From NCBI RefSeq assembly GCF_910596095.1, contig NC_056534.1, forward strand, positions 9,984,490 through 10,048,489: a stretch of DNA of 64,000 nt, written 5' to 3'. The notes beneath the pieces are model-generated. The model did no database searches and was not told where the DNA came from. It worked only from the letters and a program-made list of their open reading frames with translations. The stretch comes from Thunnus maccoyii (taxonomy: Eukaryota > Chordata > Actinopteri > Scombriformes > Scombridae). Shown piece by piece: positions 45,701-60,793 of the stretch; position 1 is the stretch's first letter, and the number at the start of each line of letters is the position of its first letter. A program made the translations under genes and the position numbers.

Positions 45701-48700
45701 TTCAGTCCTTATTAATAATCTGGCTTTGTACTGATGATAAAAAAATGTGCTTGTCAGCTAGAGCTGAACAATTTGAAACTTTATTGGTGTCACAATATTG
45801 CCTAGTGCAATTTTCAGATTGCAGGAGGCGCAATATTTGTTAAAGGCGAAATGTGTGTCAAAATACCATTTTAAATTAAATATTGTCGTGCTGCAGAGAT
45901 GTCCTGGCCTACACATCATGTTATGCAGACTTAAGAAAACATCTTCATTTGGTACAGATCCCTGCAAAAATCACACCATAATCATTTTAATGTTTTTCAA
46001 TGAAAATGAGAATAATGATGTAAAAATTATAATTCTCTCTAATATCATCATCATCATTCAGCCCTACTGTCAACTATTGATTACAGTTAATATTAACATG
46101 TTTCAATAATATATAGAAAACTTAGATTTAGAACAGTGAAAACAAAATGAAGATGGTTTTTGAGAGGTTGTTAAACTCTTTGAAATATTATCACACTATA
46201 TCATGTAGTAACAGAGACACATACTTGGTCAAACCTCATGAGCCATTTCTCCATCAGTCTGTCTGTGAAGGTCATTACTGAAGTGACTAATGTGACCTCT
46301 GGACCTTTAGGGTCATCAGGGGTCAAACTAGGGCAGGGTGTGAACGCTGTAGGGTCTCTCACACCTGGTGGTTACAGAGGATGTCCTTGTAAGAATATAT
46401 TCGTAAATAACCCTCCTGGTAAAGAGAAAGACAGATTTGCAAACGCACATACTTACTCTTACTCTTATATTTCTCTTCAGCTATTGGACAAACTGTTGCA
46501 TAACACCAATTATTTAACTGTCTTCAGTTACACGTCACTTGTAATATTTTGCTTACTGTCAACTGCGGTCACACACCTGGCTGTCAGCGGGGTTGGTTGT
46601 GAATTATGATCATAGACGTTTGAGCAATGTGGTGAAGTTACGGTCAAGCATGTCACAGTCTGGCCTCAGGTGTTTCAGTCACTTTCCTGGCTCACTGTCT
46701 GTGTGTAACTTGTACGTTCAGGTAGCTGTAAGCTTGACCTAAACTATTTATTACTTTCAAAGTATTCAAAGTATTCAGGATCCAAAAAAACAGATTCTAA
46801 AATCATCTGTTAGCCAATTTAAGGTAGATAAACCCACATTTGTTTGGTTTAAAGCCCTCCTGCTACATTCTGAACTAGTTGCATCCAGAACTACAACTGT
46901 CAAGATTAAATCAGCAGCCCAGTCTCCTATACATTTATGTTCATATTTGATGATTCTGCAGGTCACAGTTTATGCTTAGGGCAATGTGCGAATCCTTCCC
47001 AGTAATGTGATGGTCATGTAGTGCAGTGAAAAGTAATATCAGCACCGCTCGGTGAGAATCTTGGTTTAAGATTTATCCATTGAAGCTCTCTGCCAGATGG
47101 ACACATGTTATTAAGTAGAAGATACCTGGCTGAATTCCCCAACATGTGTTACCTCTAGTTCTGTCTGGAATCAACAACAACAGAGCTTTACATTTTTATC
47201 CTCAGTGCAACATTGAATGGCATAAAGTAAAACCTCTGTCTGCATTGATCGGTCTGTATAGGTTGAAAATGTAAAGAACGGTGCGCTTCTGGTCACACCC
47301 CAATCAGTGATGTAACAGCAGGTGTTTTTGATTTGACAGCTGATAGGAAACACCTGCTGTGACATCATTGATTGGGATGTGGCCAGAGGCGCAATATGAT
47401 AGAGATTTTCAACCCATAGCAGAGCGGTGCAGGAGCATTTTTCTACCACGTGCGATGTAGTATGGATTCAGCTTATATTTTATGACATTTCCTAACTTTT
47501 TCTCCCCACTTTGAAATGGCCAACTCCTCTGTGCTGTTGACTTTTGTCACTAATAATTCCACTGTTGACCTTGGGATGGCGTTGACACCCACGTGCCTCA
47601 CCTTTTTTTTACCTGCCAGAAAAGGACTGTAATGTGTGTAGAGCAACGACAGCAACATGATCCCTCAACGGATTCCCACCCACAAGCACAAGTCAGCTTA
47701 GGTTTTCACTGGTGAAGACTGTGAGATGCAGTTGATAGCTCTGCAGGAGCTTGTAAGTAAACCTTGAGTTGAAACACCGCGACAGCCCTGTTTGATTAAA
47801 TGCAAAATCAAAATGGAAGTGCGCCACTACCATATATTTAACCCAAATACCTGTGGTGTTAGTGGCCAAATGTTGAGCTCCCACTCCCCTTTAGATAAAT
47901 ATTACTGACATACATTGTTTATGGTGCATATGTTTTTGAAAGAGTTGGATCTTTAAATGTTTTCCAACAAGCAGTTCTCTAAATTCTCCCTCAAGCAATT
48001 AGATAGGCTAGTTTCTATAAGCAACTATAAGTACACAGTGGAGGCAGAATCTTGATTTGATTGTATATTTTTCAGTAATTGAACAAATATGTTTCTCTCC
48101 ATAACCATCACATTCATGTCTGTGTCAGTGGCATAAAGAAAGAAGCATAGTGCTAGTGTATATAGGAAAGAACAAAATGCAGGTGAAAGAAAATAACCCT
48201 TTATTGTCGGGTTGTATTGTAGCAGAGGGGATAATGCTTTCCTCAGCTTACCTAAACAACTTGTTTTAAGCTGCTTGTTTACTGCGTCCAAATGAGAGAT
48301 CTGGAAAAGTTTTTGTGCAGTGATGGATGAGAGGGGTCTTTGTACTTGACAGTTTGTGCAGAGCTGTTTAGAGTAGGTTTTTAGGTCAGACAGTTAGAGC
48401 ACTATGGAATGTGTGAAGGTGACAACCTGATAATGACATGTAGGCAAGAGATTTGAGCTCCTAAAATATGTTGGCAACGGTGCTTTTTCCATTGTACTTT
48501 TATGGTTCAGTTGCCCTTAATTTTCTTTGTCCACAGTGTGTGTTGGGATACTTAATGTGTCTGAATGGAAAAAGTAGTGCTGCATGTATAAGCTCTTTTT
48601 GGCAATGATAACCCCTTGCACTTGTAACAATAATAAAGTCATGCAGCAAGAGCATTTAAATTGGAGTTAGTGCCATTTATCAAACGATTTTTAGAAACTC

Positions 48701-51700
48701 TAGCGCCGTGGTTCTAGAAATACTGGTGTCTGTCAGTCTGTTGGATGATCGGTTGGTTGGTCCGCCACTTTGGTCCAAACTGAAAATCTCAACAACTAAA
48801 GGATGGATTTCCATGAAAGTTTGTGCGGACATTGGTGGTTTTCAGAGAATGAATTCCACTGACTTTGGTGACCTTCTGACCTTTCCCCCCCAGCACCATC
48901 ATGAGGATGACATTTTTGTTTTATTAGTTGAATGCCTTGACAACCATTAAATGGATTGCCATTAAATTTATGCTCTCCTCATGAAATGCAACATCTTTGG
49001 GGATCCATTTATTTTTTTTCTTTATTTAGAAGAACAATGCACATAAATCAGTATTTCTGCAAATGTGCTAGTGTTAGCCAGCTGGCTAATTTTCAGCTGC
49101 AGTAATGGGCAAGATGTTCCATAACCAATAAAGGGACAGCTTAAGAAGTAAGAGTAAAAAAAGTAATACACCAAAATGATATAGAAGCAACAAAATCAGC
49201 TTGTAAAAATGATTGAGAGCAACACGAAGAAGCAAAGCATCGATGCAACAATCCAATAATTCACTTTTCATCTAGCGCCATCATCATGTCAGCATTTTAA
49301 TTAGTCCTATATTATAGTTGGTTTTGGTGCCAATATTAGCATCCCTCTGTCACCCCTATATTCACCATCTTATCTCTTTACTTGCCAAACATCAGTATTT
49401 TAAGATTGGACATGTTTTCATGGTGGAATTATCAGCCCAGTAACACGCCGAAGTGTGTAATTCACCCGCCGATCCACTAGAGGATACATTGTCAGTGTCA
49501 TGTTTTGCCTCACCCAGGTGTGAAAAGTACATGTGTCTATACTCAACGCCAACAACTCCAACTAGCGGTTGTAATTATAACCCGGAGAAATAGTGCAGTT
49601 CAGATGACGTCTGTATAAGGTGACAAATATCCTTATTAAGAGGAGGTGGGTTGGGTGAATGGCTAGATAGATGAGATCACAAGTGGGGACAGTTTTTCAA
49701 AAACCATAACTACAATTGTCATGGTGTTTACTGTTGCCATGACGATGAAGGTTGCGTAACTTTAAGGCAGTAACTTTAACTTACAACCATGTTTCAAGTG
49801 ATCATTTTAACCCAAACCGTGATCTTTCCCTAACCCGAACCAAGTGTTTTTTGTGCCTAAATCTAACCAGACATTAACCACAGCGGTGTCACACCATAAA
49901 ACATTGTTATTTTTTAACAATGATTTGTAACAGTTTTGGAAAGCACAGACAAATGCTGATAGAGGCGCTATATTAGAAAGTGCTCCTAACATACACATGT
50001 GTACTTTTCACACCTAAGTGAGGCAAAACGTGACACTGACACGGTGGACCAGCAGGTGTATTACATGCTTTGGTGTGATACCGGTTTGCAAGCGCTGCTA
50101 TAGATTCTAGTCTTGTTTCTGTATAGTATTGTTCCTTACTATAATTTGGATTCAATCATTTTTGTCCCAGTTTACTCCAAATAGAGTGGACTCTGGTTTA
50201 ATGTCCAGTGATTCCCTGCTCAATCAGAGAAGCGGGGAAGTGGGAATAGAGTGAACAGAGCAAAACATATGTGACAGAACTGACTCATACAAAAGCCTGT
50301 TAAATCATAGATGTGGTAATCAGTTAACTAATAATACATGAATTGTCTCAAATTAACTGTCATCTGGGCGTTTTTTTCAGCTTGTAATAAAGTGACAGCC
50401 ACTAACCAGAAAATGGCCATTGGCAGCAAAAAATAACATCGAAGCAGCAGTTATCATTTGATGTAGTGAGCAAGTGATTTAACTGGACAGCTCAGCCATG
50501 TGAATGGCTTTAGTTGGTTCTTTTGTTATTTCTTTGATTGTTTCCAGAAGGAACCAAAAGGACCATCTGGCTTTGTGTCAGTCAACACTTCTCTATTTTA
50601 TTAACGGTAATGCTCAGTGTTTCAAATGATTATATAACATTCTGCACTGTTTTACTTTGATACATTCACTCAGGTGCAACCATGGTGAAGCAAGACATTA
50701 ACTTTTTGGCTACCTGCAAAACATACCTAAGATAATTGTTGTCATCAGCCACTACAAGCACGAAAATTATTAATAGCAGGGGTGCATCTTTGCAGCGTAT
50801 GATTGGCTGTTTGCTTGATGTTGAGCTCGCAATCAGTTAAAACAACTCATCCAGCTCTGCACTGTATGTGATGAAGCTAACTTGACACAGAACGTAATGT
50901 GTTGCTTTCAGAACTCATTTCATTGATCAAGTAAAGTCACCACTTGATGCATGATTTGCTGGCTTGTAAACTTCTAATTTCTGTTATATATCAAACATGT
51001 CATGCAGAACAAAAAGAACATGAAGCACCATTAAAATGGAGATGACAATTACAATAGCTTTAATGTAATTTATATAATTTTGTCAGACTTAACACCCTGA
51101 CGTAGTAGGTTATAACTGTTTTTTATGTCTGAAAATACACTCGCTCTTTGATCTCAAAAATCAAAGTCACTGTATGATGCAACATCCAAAAATAATAGAG
51201 CACACTGCCACAAAAAGCAATGTGAAGCTGTCTAAGAAGTTTTGGAGCCCTCTGACTGACAAATATTGATGTAGTCTTTGATCTGTGTTTTAGAGGAAGA
51301 GTAGCTTTGTTGGAATGTATGTGAAGCTGTCTATCTTTCCTTTGGATCAAGAGGAGAAAAGATTATGACTGAGATGTTGAGACTTGAGATGAGCTGTGAT
51401 TTCCACACGAGTGCCACAGATTCCTAGAAGGAAATAAGGAGCACATGTCTGTCAGTATGCAGGCTTCTTATTCTCTTTCTCTGTCGCTGATATTAAGTAT
51501 TCATCTAAGTAAATGTGTGTGTGTCACAGACTATTGTGTGTGAATCAGACAGCAGGAGAGACTATCCAGTGTGTTTCTTGAGACAGCTGAACTTGGAAGA
51601 AGGAAAACATATGGTCCCTCCATCCTATTCTTCCCTCTGCACTCTTTCTCTCCTTCTTGTCTCTTCTTCTCTCTGCTTTTCATCTCCCCCTTTTTATCAT

Positions 51701-52064
51701 TCGCTTGGTTTAGTCTCTGACGAGAGCCATGTCAGATGTTCAAGAGAGACCTTCGATAAAAGCAGCATAAAGAGAGAGCGAGCAGGAGAAAGAGTAAAAG
51801 AGGTAAAGGAGTGTAATGACAGGCTCTTAGGGCAAATACTCTGTGGGGGATTTGAACCCCTGTGTGTGTGTGTGTGTGTGTGTGTGTAGGAGTCTTGACT
51901 AAACATTAGTTTTTTGTTTCTGAATAAAGGCGTGTTATTGCATTCTTCACCACTACTTAGATAATGACAGACTAATCACAAACACACACACAATCCCACA
52001 TGAACACAAAAAACAACCACACATCAAAAAAAATACCTAACAAGTCCTCACTCACACACACACA

Positions 52065-52151
<87 letters not shown>

Positions 52152-52199
52152 CTGGTTTCCAGAAAATCCATAGTCTTTGCAATATGGTACCCGTTAAGT

Positions 52200-52247
<48 letters not shown>

Positions 52248-55200
52248 AGTGAGAGTGTTGTTTTTGTCTGTGAGTCTGCTTCATTCAATGCTCCACGTGT
52301 GTTTTCTATGAATCTATCTATCGAATGTGCATTCAGAAAGTAGCGTTGTCTTGGCTTTCCTCCAGCACATTGGATCTGAAATGAAACAATGTTAAACCAG
52401 GTTAAAGTGCTGCCTTTTAGCTTTTTAAGATGTAGCTTTTTTTAGATTTTATAGATATAACTTTTTACGTGTTGGAATTTTATATACACAGTCCCCCAGT
52501 TTTAGGACACAAAGATTAACTGGACAAGTAAAACCTCAAATTACTGCTTTTTTTGGCCACTTTTTGGGGCAGCAGAACAAGCCATAAAAAAACACTGACA
52601 TGTTATCTGTTGCTTGCAAACAGCTGCATATTTACACATCATTTAGATACAGAGCAACATTAGAATTAATTTGGAGTCGTGTTTCTGGCTACCTAGCGAA
52701 TGTAAGTCCACTATTCACTCTGTTTTTAGCTCTGTTTTTGGTCTCCACCAACTCATGAGGGAAATATCTGGTTGCTAAATGCTCCACTATGTTCACCATG
52801 TTTGGGTAGGTAGTGTACGGTGGGTTTTTAGAGCAAACATCTGTCTGCTGCAGCCAAAAACAATGCTGATGGGAGCACCACTTATAAAAGCCAATTAACA
52901 ATTGATTGAAGGATGCTATAAAGCTCCGTAAAGAGATAGAGCTCAGTGAAAAAAGAGTCAGGTGATAATTCTCTGTGGGTACAAGTTAGAGCTGATATAT
53001 CCCTATCTCAGATAAATTGGTATATATTGGTATATCCATTGGTAATATGAAAATATTGATTATTGCCAAGTAAACATAACCTAGAACAGTCATAATGTTT
53101 AATAGGTTTTTTCAGTTTTTGCCCTTAGGCTGGTTCTTCAGCAGGAAAACCACATAATCAGTTGGATTCGGGGTCAGGTGAATGAGTTGGCTGAGCAATA
53201 ACATTTTACTGCTTGGTCATAAAAACCTTTTGGTTGCCTTTATATGTTTAGGATCATTGACTTGATGTATTGTTCTAAACTTTGGGGACTGTGCATAAAA
53301 ATGGCTATAAATCCTGCTCTGTTCATCCAATATGAACTAAACACCTTCAAAGATCCTTAAAGCTGAGAGTTAATATTTTAATTATGATTTATTACAAGTT
53401 GGGTCTTATTTTTTCAGCTTTGCTCATAATTTCTATCAGTTGTGATAAAGTTGTACTCCTCAAAGTAATTGCAAAGATCTGTTACTATATCTATCTCAGC
53501 GTTATAGTTGAATAGTTCATTCTTGTTGTGCATCTGTCTGTTCAAACTATAGTCGCTCTGCTTTATGTTGAGGCTTACATTTGACATACTCTGCATGTGT
53601 GTGCATGTTGATCATGGTGCCCCTCAGGATAACAGCAGCAACTGATGGAGACCAGAACACCTCCTTGTGTATATACAACACAGTATACGTACTCTGTGTG
53701 TATGGTTGTGCATGTGTGTGTGTGTGTATGTGCATGTAAGTGTGTGTGTGCATGTATGTGTGTGCATGTATGTGTGTGCGCATGCATGTACATCATGTGG
53801 ATGTTGTTTTGTGCTTGGACATACTCATGCACCAACAGCATAGGGAAACATCATCTGATGTGTTTAAGCGCATGTAGAGTAAGAGCAAAGCTTCCATGTC
53901 TCGTCTTGTCCTCTGCTGCATTCAGATGTCAGCTCTGCCGATCATTTCTCGGTACGACTGACTGAAGCCCCTCTTCTTGTACTGCACTGCTTATGATGTC
54001 TGGAGCAGTCACCTTAAGTCTTACTATGGGACTACGGGTGTGAACACCAGCAGCTACCTTGTAGCCTATAAGTGGCTTTAAGAAGAGTCTGCTACCAGCT
54101 AGTCATGCTAACATTTAGAAATATTGCCACTGTATATTGTAATGCAATTCTACAGAGTCCCCCAGGGGTCATAGAGTACAAAAAACATACTATTAAAGTT
54201 TATGCACACAGATTTATGAATCAAGCACACAGATTTATAAATTGTGTACACAGTTTGGTAATCTGCACATGAATGATTGTTCATTCAAAATGTATTTACT
54301 GGGAAAGACATCTGGACCTCTGATATAGAATAAAATGGGTGGGAGGGTTTTAAAGGAGTAGTTTGACATTTTGGGAAATAGGCTTATTCACCCTGTTGCA
54401 GCTACAACCAGAAGCCATTTAATTTAGTTTAGCTAGCCTTTTTACACTTCAGTTTTTCTGCATATTAAACAGCATATAACATGTTAATTAGTGAACTTTA
54501 GAGGTTTTCTCCTGTATACAGTCTTTATGCTAAACTAAAGCTAACAGTGTCCTGGCCCTAGCTTCGTATTTAGCATACAGACACGAGAGTGGTATCGATC
54601 TTCTCATCTAATTCTCTGCAAAAAAAGCGAAGAAGTGTATTTCCTGACATGTCAAACAATTCCTTTAAAGGTGCAGTGTGTAGGAGGCTGCAGATTGCAA
54701 TAACCCCCCCCCTATGGTGGGAAACTACGGTGGCCATGAAACTTGGGAAAAATGCGCAAGGCTCTCTCTAGAGTTTGGTTTGTCCGTTCTGGGCCACTGT
54801 ACAAAACATGACGGTATAACATGGCAGCCTTCCTGGACAGGGACCCGCTCCCTATGTAGATATAAAGGGCTCATTCTAAGGTAACAAAAACACAAAAATT
54901 ATTATTTTCAGGTGATTATACACTAATTAAAACATACTTATGAATATTGTATTCCATTTCTGCCAAGTCTGTTCCACTAGATGCCACTAAATTCTACACA
55001 CTGCACCTTTAAACTGCCATGACAATTAAATACTGCACTGCATTTCTTAAAAACTTATTTTACACATTTATAATTCCCCACTTCTGATCTAAAACCTCAG
55101 GACATGACGTAACCACATTGAGTGCACGGTTTTCAACACCACCTCAGCTCTGTGGTAATTTTTGAGGCTGTAGTGTGTGTATATAAAAGCATTATATTGT

Positions 55201-58200
55201 ACAGCTTTTCTAATATTATTACTCCTTTATATACGTAACTGAAATGCACAAAATATTAACACACCTTTCAATGTAATGCAGTCCAATACCACAACACTCA
55301 CCCAGTTGCAGTCTCAAAAACAAACTTCACCCTTTATAAGAAAGGTAATTATTTTGCATTATAATTATGTTTTGTGTCAACTTCTCACAGATGTTTCTCA
55401 GCCAACAAAGCAACAAAAATGGCACTATCATGATTTTTTTTAATAGTATGAGCAGGGTACCATATCACTGGAAGTTTATAACACAGTAAAAGCTATATCA
55501 GTAAATAATACAATGCCAAGCACATGAAAGGCAAAGTTACAAGCTGACAGAGAGCCAGCAGGCAGGCTGGCTGACAGACAGACAAACAGCCGGACAAACT
55601 GAAAAAAATGGGCAACAAATACATCTGGCGTTCAGACACAGACACTGTGCCAACCTCTCCTGTGCATACACATGCACGTGTGTGTGTGTGTGTATTGAAA
55701 GTGCGAGGCAGATGGAGAGCTTACGTAAGCCTCAGAAATACGTGTGAAAAGGAGCCACGCCAGTAGAGGCATGCCCTCCTCTCCCCTACCATCTATTATT
55801 TCCTCTATTTTCCCTCTTTACCCCATTCTCTCCCTTTTCACTTTTAACATGTTACACATTTCTCTCCTGTCTCTCCTCCAGTCTCCTCCTTTACATCCCA
55901 TCTTTTTCTGCTTAGTCCATCCAACAGAGCTTTGTGACCATTGTGTCCACACTGCTCAGGGGAAGGAGTGCATGCATATGTTATGCATTTCTGTTTAAAC
56001 TACAGCTCAGGCCACTTCTTTTGAATTCCAAACGTCTCCTTTTACTTTGCGTGTTTCTTTGTGTGTGCTTGTTGCTGTAGGGCTGAATCATTGTCAGAAC
56101 ACATGTTGCCCCCTGGTATTAGTTTTTGTTTTGTGATGCAGACCGTTGTCAGTGCCAAGCTGGGCATTCTCATGTGATTACACCAAGTTTCTGCAACAAG
56201 TACTACAAAGACAGAGAGACAGAGAGGGAGAGAGCACATGGTCTGACTGATAAAGTATTTCATTAGTTTGTTTACAATGTAGCTTAATTAGAGGGCCAAC
56301 ATAACCCACATGTCTTAGAGGTAACATCACACAAAAATTTTGTGCATTTATAGAAATTTGTCAGTTTGTTTTATGTATTTATACTTTTGCCAGGGAAAGT
56401 CTTTGTTTGTGCTGTTGTAAATTGACAAAAATTTGGGGGTTCAGGCTCAAAAACTCTGTGGAGCATTTGATCAGTTGTTACTATAAACAATATTGATTAG
56501 CACAGCTTTAAGAACAATTAATAGGACGACTTGAAAAAGTTTTGAATGTTCTGAATTAGTAGGCAAAGTAGGTGATGTTTTTTACTAGTTAACTCTTGGA
56601 TAAGTGGTCATGGTATGAGTGTGATAGTTTGAAACATGCTGATAAACACTTCATACAGTTCAGGTTTTAACTCAAAAATATTACCTTCAATCTTCAATCT
56701 GGAGAAATTAACTCCTGTCCCCATATCTTAACTACTGCTACTCTCTATATTCTGGTTCCCTTGGTGGTATATCCCTCAGTCAAATAAAAAGTCATATGGT
56801 GACAGTTTTGTCAGTGGCCAAGCCAAAATTATTGAAAGCCCTCCCTCCGTTTATTTGATTATCTCAAACCAGTAATGCCTTTGACAGACAACTTAAAACA
56901 TATTTTTGCTCATAGGCTTTTAAATGTCTGTTATTTCTCATATGAATGCAGTTTGTGTGTGGCTATAAACATGTTGAGTGAATGCATCTTTCTGTGTTTT
57001 CTCTTTCGTGAAGAAGGAGAACTGCCTCTGATAGGTTGATCCAGGTGCTCCCACACTCCTACAGGTTCTGTGTAGAGTTTTCACTGGGAGAGGAGGCCGC
57101 AGAGGTTGTGCTGACTAAAGGCTCTATCAAAATGGGAATCAGGAAGCTCAGTGGCAACAGCAGCAGAAAATGAAGGAGGATGTAGTTGCCACAAGCAAGC
57201 GCAGATAGTACCATTTTTTGCTGCCTCTCGCTGCCTGAGGCAGAACAAACTATGCTTGCTGAAGTGTGATTCTGGATAGACCTGTGCAGGATCAGATTGA
57301 CATTTTTGGGTCTGAAAGGGATAGGAACTTGGCTTTTTGCACTTTCAATAGCTTAAACCTTGAATTAAATGCTCAGTATACACACAAATAATGGTGCTGG
57401 CCAGTGAACAACTTGATGAGCAACCTCAAATCAGCTCATCATCAAACCCACCAATCCTCTAAGTCGTAGTGTGTCTTGTCTTTTTGCAGCCGATCCCGTT
57501 GATGTCCTGAAGATCCTGGAGCTGTCAGATGACATGGAGGGTGTGTCGTTGGAGGCAGGACTGTGCACCAGCAGGAAGAGCAGAGAGGAGACGGACCTCT
57601 CCTATAAGATCGACAGGAAGATTCAACTGAGTGCTCCAACCAAGCAGCTTTTCCCTGGTAGATAAAAAGAGTTCTTCTCTACGCGTTACTTACTGTGTTG
57701 TCTCTGTGTTATGGGTGTATAAATAGGTAGAGGTCTCTCTGCAATGAGGCAATGAGTAAAGTTTTAGCTCAGTAGTCAGCACAGTCATCTATGATCTGGC
57801 AGATCTAAAATTAAAAGTGTAATAAAAACAAAAACAGGATTTTTAAGCCTCTTTCCACTTTTATTTGAACACAAATACAAATAATTTTGCTGCCTCAACA
57901 AATACAAATACAAATACAAATACTGGGCCCTCTGCACATCCCTAGTCTCAGTATCACTGTGTGTGTTCTCATGTTTGTGTGTTTTCTCACTGAGAGCTTG
58001 TGCCCTAATTTATATGTATGCATCCCCTCTAGATTCACCATTCCCAGTGGACTTTTCAGTGATGACAACAGTTAGAGCTGTAAAGGGCTCACAGGTCTTT
58101 CTCCTCTCCCTGTACGACGCACAGGTACGCATCACAACTGCACATCACAGCTACACCAAGATATTCATCCTAAACTCTCACATTGCCTACAGCATGCTGA

Positions 58201-60754
58201 GTGTTTGTTCAACCACTCTGCTGTTTGCCACTTGGCCTATTCAGTCTTTTCTCTGCGTCTACCATACATTTTCATTACCATCCATGCGTTTAATTAGATA
58301 ATTAAGCTAAATATCCACCATACTAAACTGCTAAGCCCTAAAAGAGCAGACTTGCACTCCCTACAAAATATCCATCACATCACAGTTTGTCCTCAAAACG
58401 GGATTATGTTGTGTTTTTTTTTTTGCTTAATCATCTTAAATATTTGTTAAATAAGTATGATAATGTTGCTAAATCTCTGAGTGTGCTCAATAATATTATA
58501 TTTATATTTAAATATTGATTTCCATTCACATTCACTAGCAATTACTCCAGATATGAAGAACCTAGCCAGGATGCTGGCTGGAATGTGTTAATATATTTCA
58601 CTCCCCCTCATCACTTCTGTCCCTTTGTCACTGTTTCTGTCCCTCCTCCCTTTGTCTCTCTGTGTCTCAGGGCACACAGCAGCTGGGTATAGAGGTTGGC
58701 CGCTCTCCTGTCTTCCTGTATGAAGACCACGAGGGTCAGCCGCCTCCAGAACTCTACCCCACCTTTAGAAAGATCAACCTGGCTGATGGCAAGTGGGTAA
58801 TACACACACACACACAGGCACCTGTTACACACACTTAAAATTGTGAACTGCTGTCACGTGATAATTAAAACATTGAGACACAAGCTTCTCTTAAAAAAGA
58901 ACATCTGGGGAAAAAAACTTCTTCTTTCATCACTGCCAGGTGGCACAGAGTGGCCTACAGTGTGGAGGGTCCGTCAGTGACTCTCTACCTGGACTGTGTC
59001 AAGCTGGACACCCTGGACCTGCTCAGAGGTTATGACCCCCAGGTCAGCATCGACGGGGTTACCGTGTTTGGAACGCGCCTGCTGGACGATGACGTGTTTG
59101 AGGTGGGAATATAAAATTTGTGCATCTGTTTATATGTGTGTTTGTCTGAGGATGTGATGTAGTAAGACATGGAGTGAGTTAAGAACAAAAGATGAACTGT
59201 ATTGAGGTGAAAGAGAGATAGTGGCAGATGTTCAATGAAAGAACCAGGATCATCACCTCCAAACCATCACCAAGCGTCAAAATGTGGTCTATGTGGTTTT
59301 GGTTAAACACTAAAAAAATACCGAAAACACAACGAATAAGAACAGACAATAGATTCCTTGTTTGTGGTAAGGAAGTATCTCTGCCTGTTGCTGCTTGTTT
59401 GAATTATCCATCAAATGGTAACAAATGGATAAACCTTCAGGCTTGTCTCCCTACACTGCCCTCCTGTGGCGGAGAGGATGTACTGCACATTTTTCAACTC
59501 CTCCAAACCCAGAGTGCCTGAGGATTTAAATGCATGCTCATGACAAATATAAGTACAGGTAGATTTCTTATAATATGAATATTTATTTGCTGAGCTTATC
59601 AGTAGCATATACAGGAATGCATACTGTACTTAAAGTCGCAATATCCTGCCCATTATTCACAATAAGCCCTGGAAAAATCCTCTCCGAATCCGTAGCTTTG
59701 TAGACTTTTATGAGTTCTGTTTCTTCATGTCTGCAGCAATGTGAGGTGACTTTGACAGATCTTGAAGTGTGAACTTTGACCTTTGTGTTCTGTGTAATGT
59801 CAGGTGGTCCATCTGTTTAACTGGACAACGTGTCTGGCTTGGAGTCTTCCATGTGTGAGGATGTGTGCGTATGTGTAAAAATAGAGAGAAAGGGTGAAAA
59901 GAGTTTGTCTGTCTTTGGGCTTAATGTGCTGGCGCCACTTGAGACTAAAGCTCTGGAGACGATTAACTGCAGAGCAACGATAAAAACGGTCTGTTAAGTT
60001 ACTTTGATCTGACTAAATGGACACATACTGTCAAAGATAAAAACATGGGAGACAGATGCATGTGACATGTCATTCGTGTAATTAATGACATATTCTGCAG
60101 TCAGGACCACTAATGACATCCGTAATTTGAGGCGACACTTCATGTGTGTTCCTGGTGATCATATGGTTTCACTAATGTAGAGTCACAGATTTTTACAGTT
60201 TTGTTTGTGTGTGTCGTTTTGTGACGCAGGGAGACATCCAGCAGCTGCTGATTGTCGATGACCCCAGAGCAGCAGAGATGTACTGTCAGGACTTCATCCC
60301 AGACTGTGACTCTATGACTCTGCCCTACGACAGCATATTATCGGAGCTTGAAGAAGTAAGTCCCCGTCTAACAGCCAATCAGAGAGAGCAGAGAGAGAGT
60401 TGAACGACAGGTTAACATGAAGACAAGAAGAGCAAAGCATGTCAGCCACCCAGTTAAAGTCATTCGGTCTACCAGGTCCATTCCACACATAACACGAATC
60501 ACACATAACACACACCGCGAGGCCTCTCAGGTGTTAAATGTTGTAAATCCAGACTGTCATTTAAAATGCGAAGGAGCCCCTGAGGTTTCTATTCTAAAAG
60601 GAAAAATATTGCAGGAATTTATGAAGGCAGATATGACAAAAAGATGAATGGTTTAATTATTTTCAGTCATGTATTTACACAAATCCTTCTCAAGGATTTA
60701 GCCAGCTATTTGGCTGCTGTCACCAATATTTACATGTGTGGATTGAATCTATTG

Positions 60755-60793
<39 letters not shown>

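Noticed and set aside
52052-52288. ORFs made of alternating Cys-Val or His-Thr residues here and at other CA/TG tracts
   Set aside because: Translations of dinucleotide repeats, not genes.
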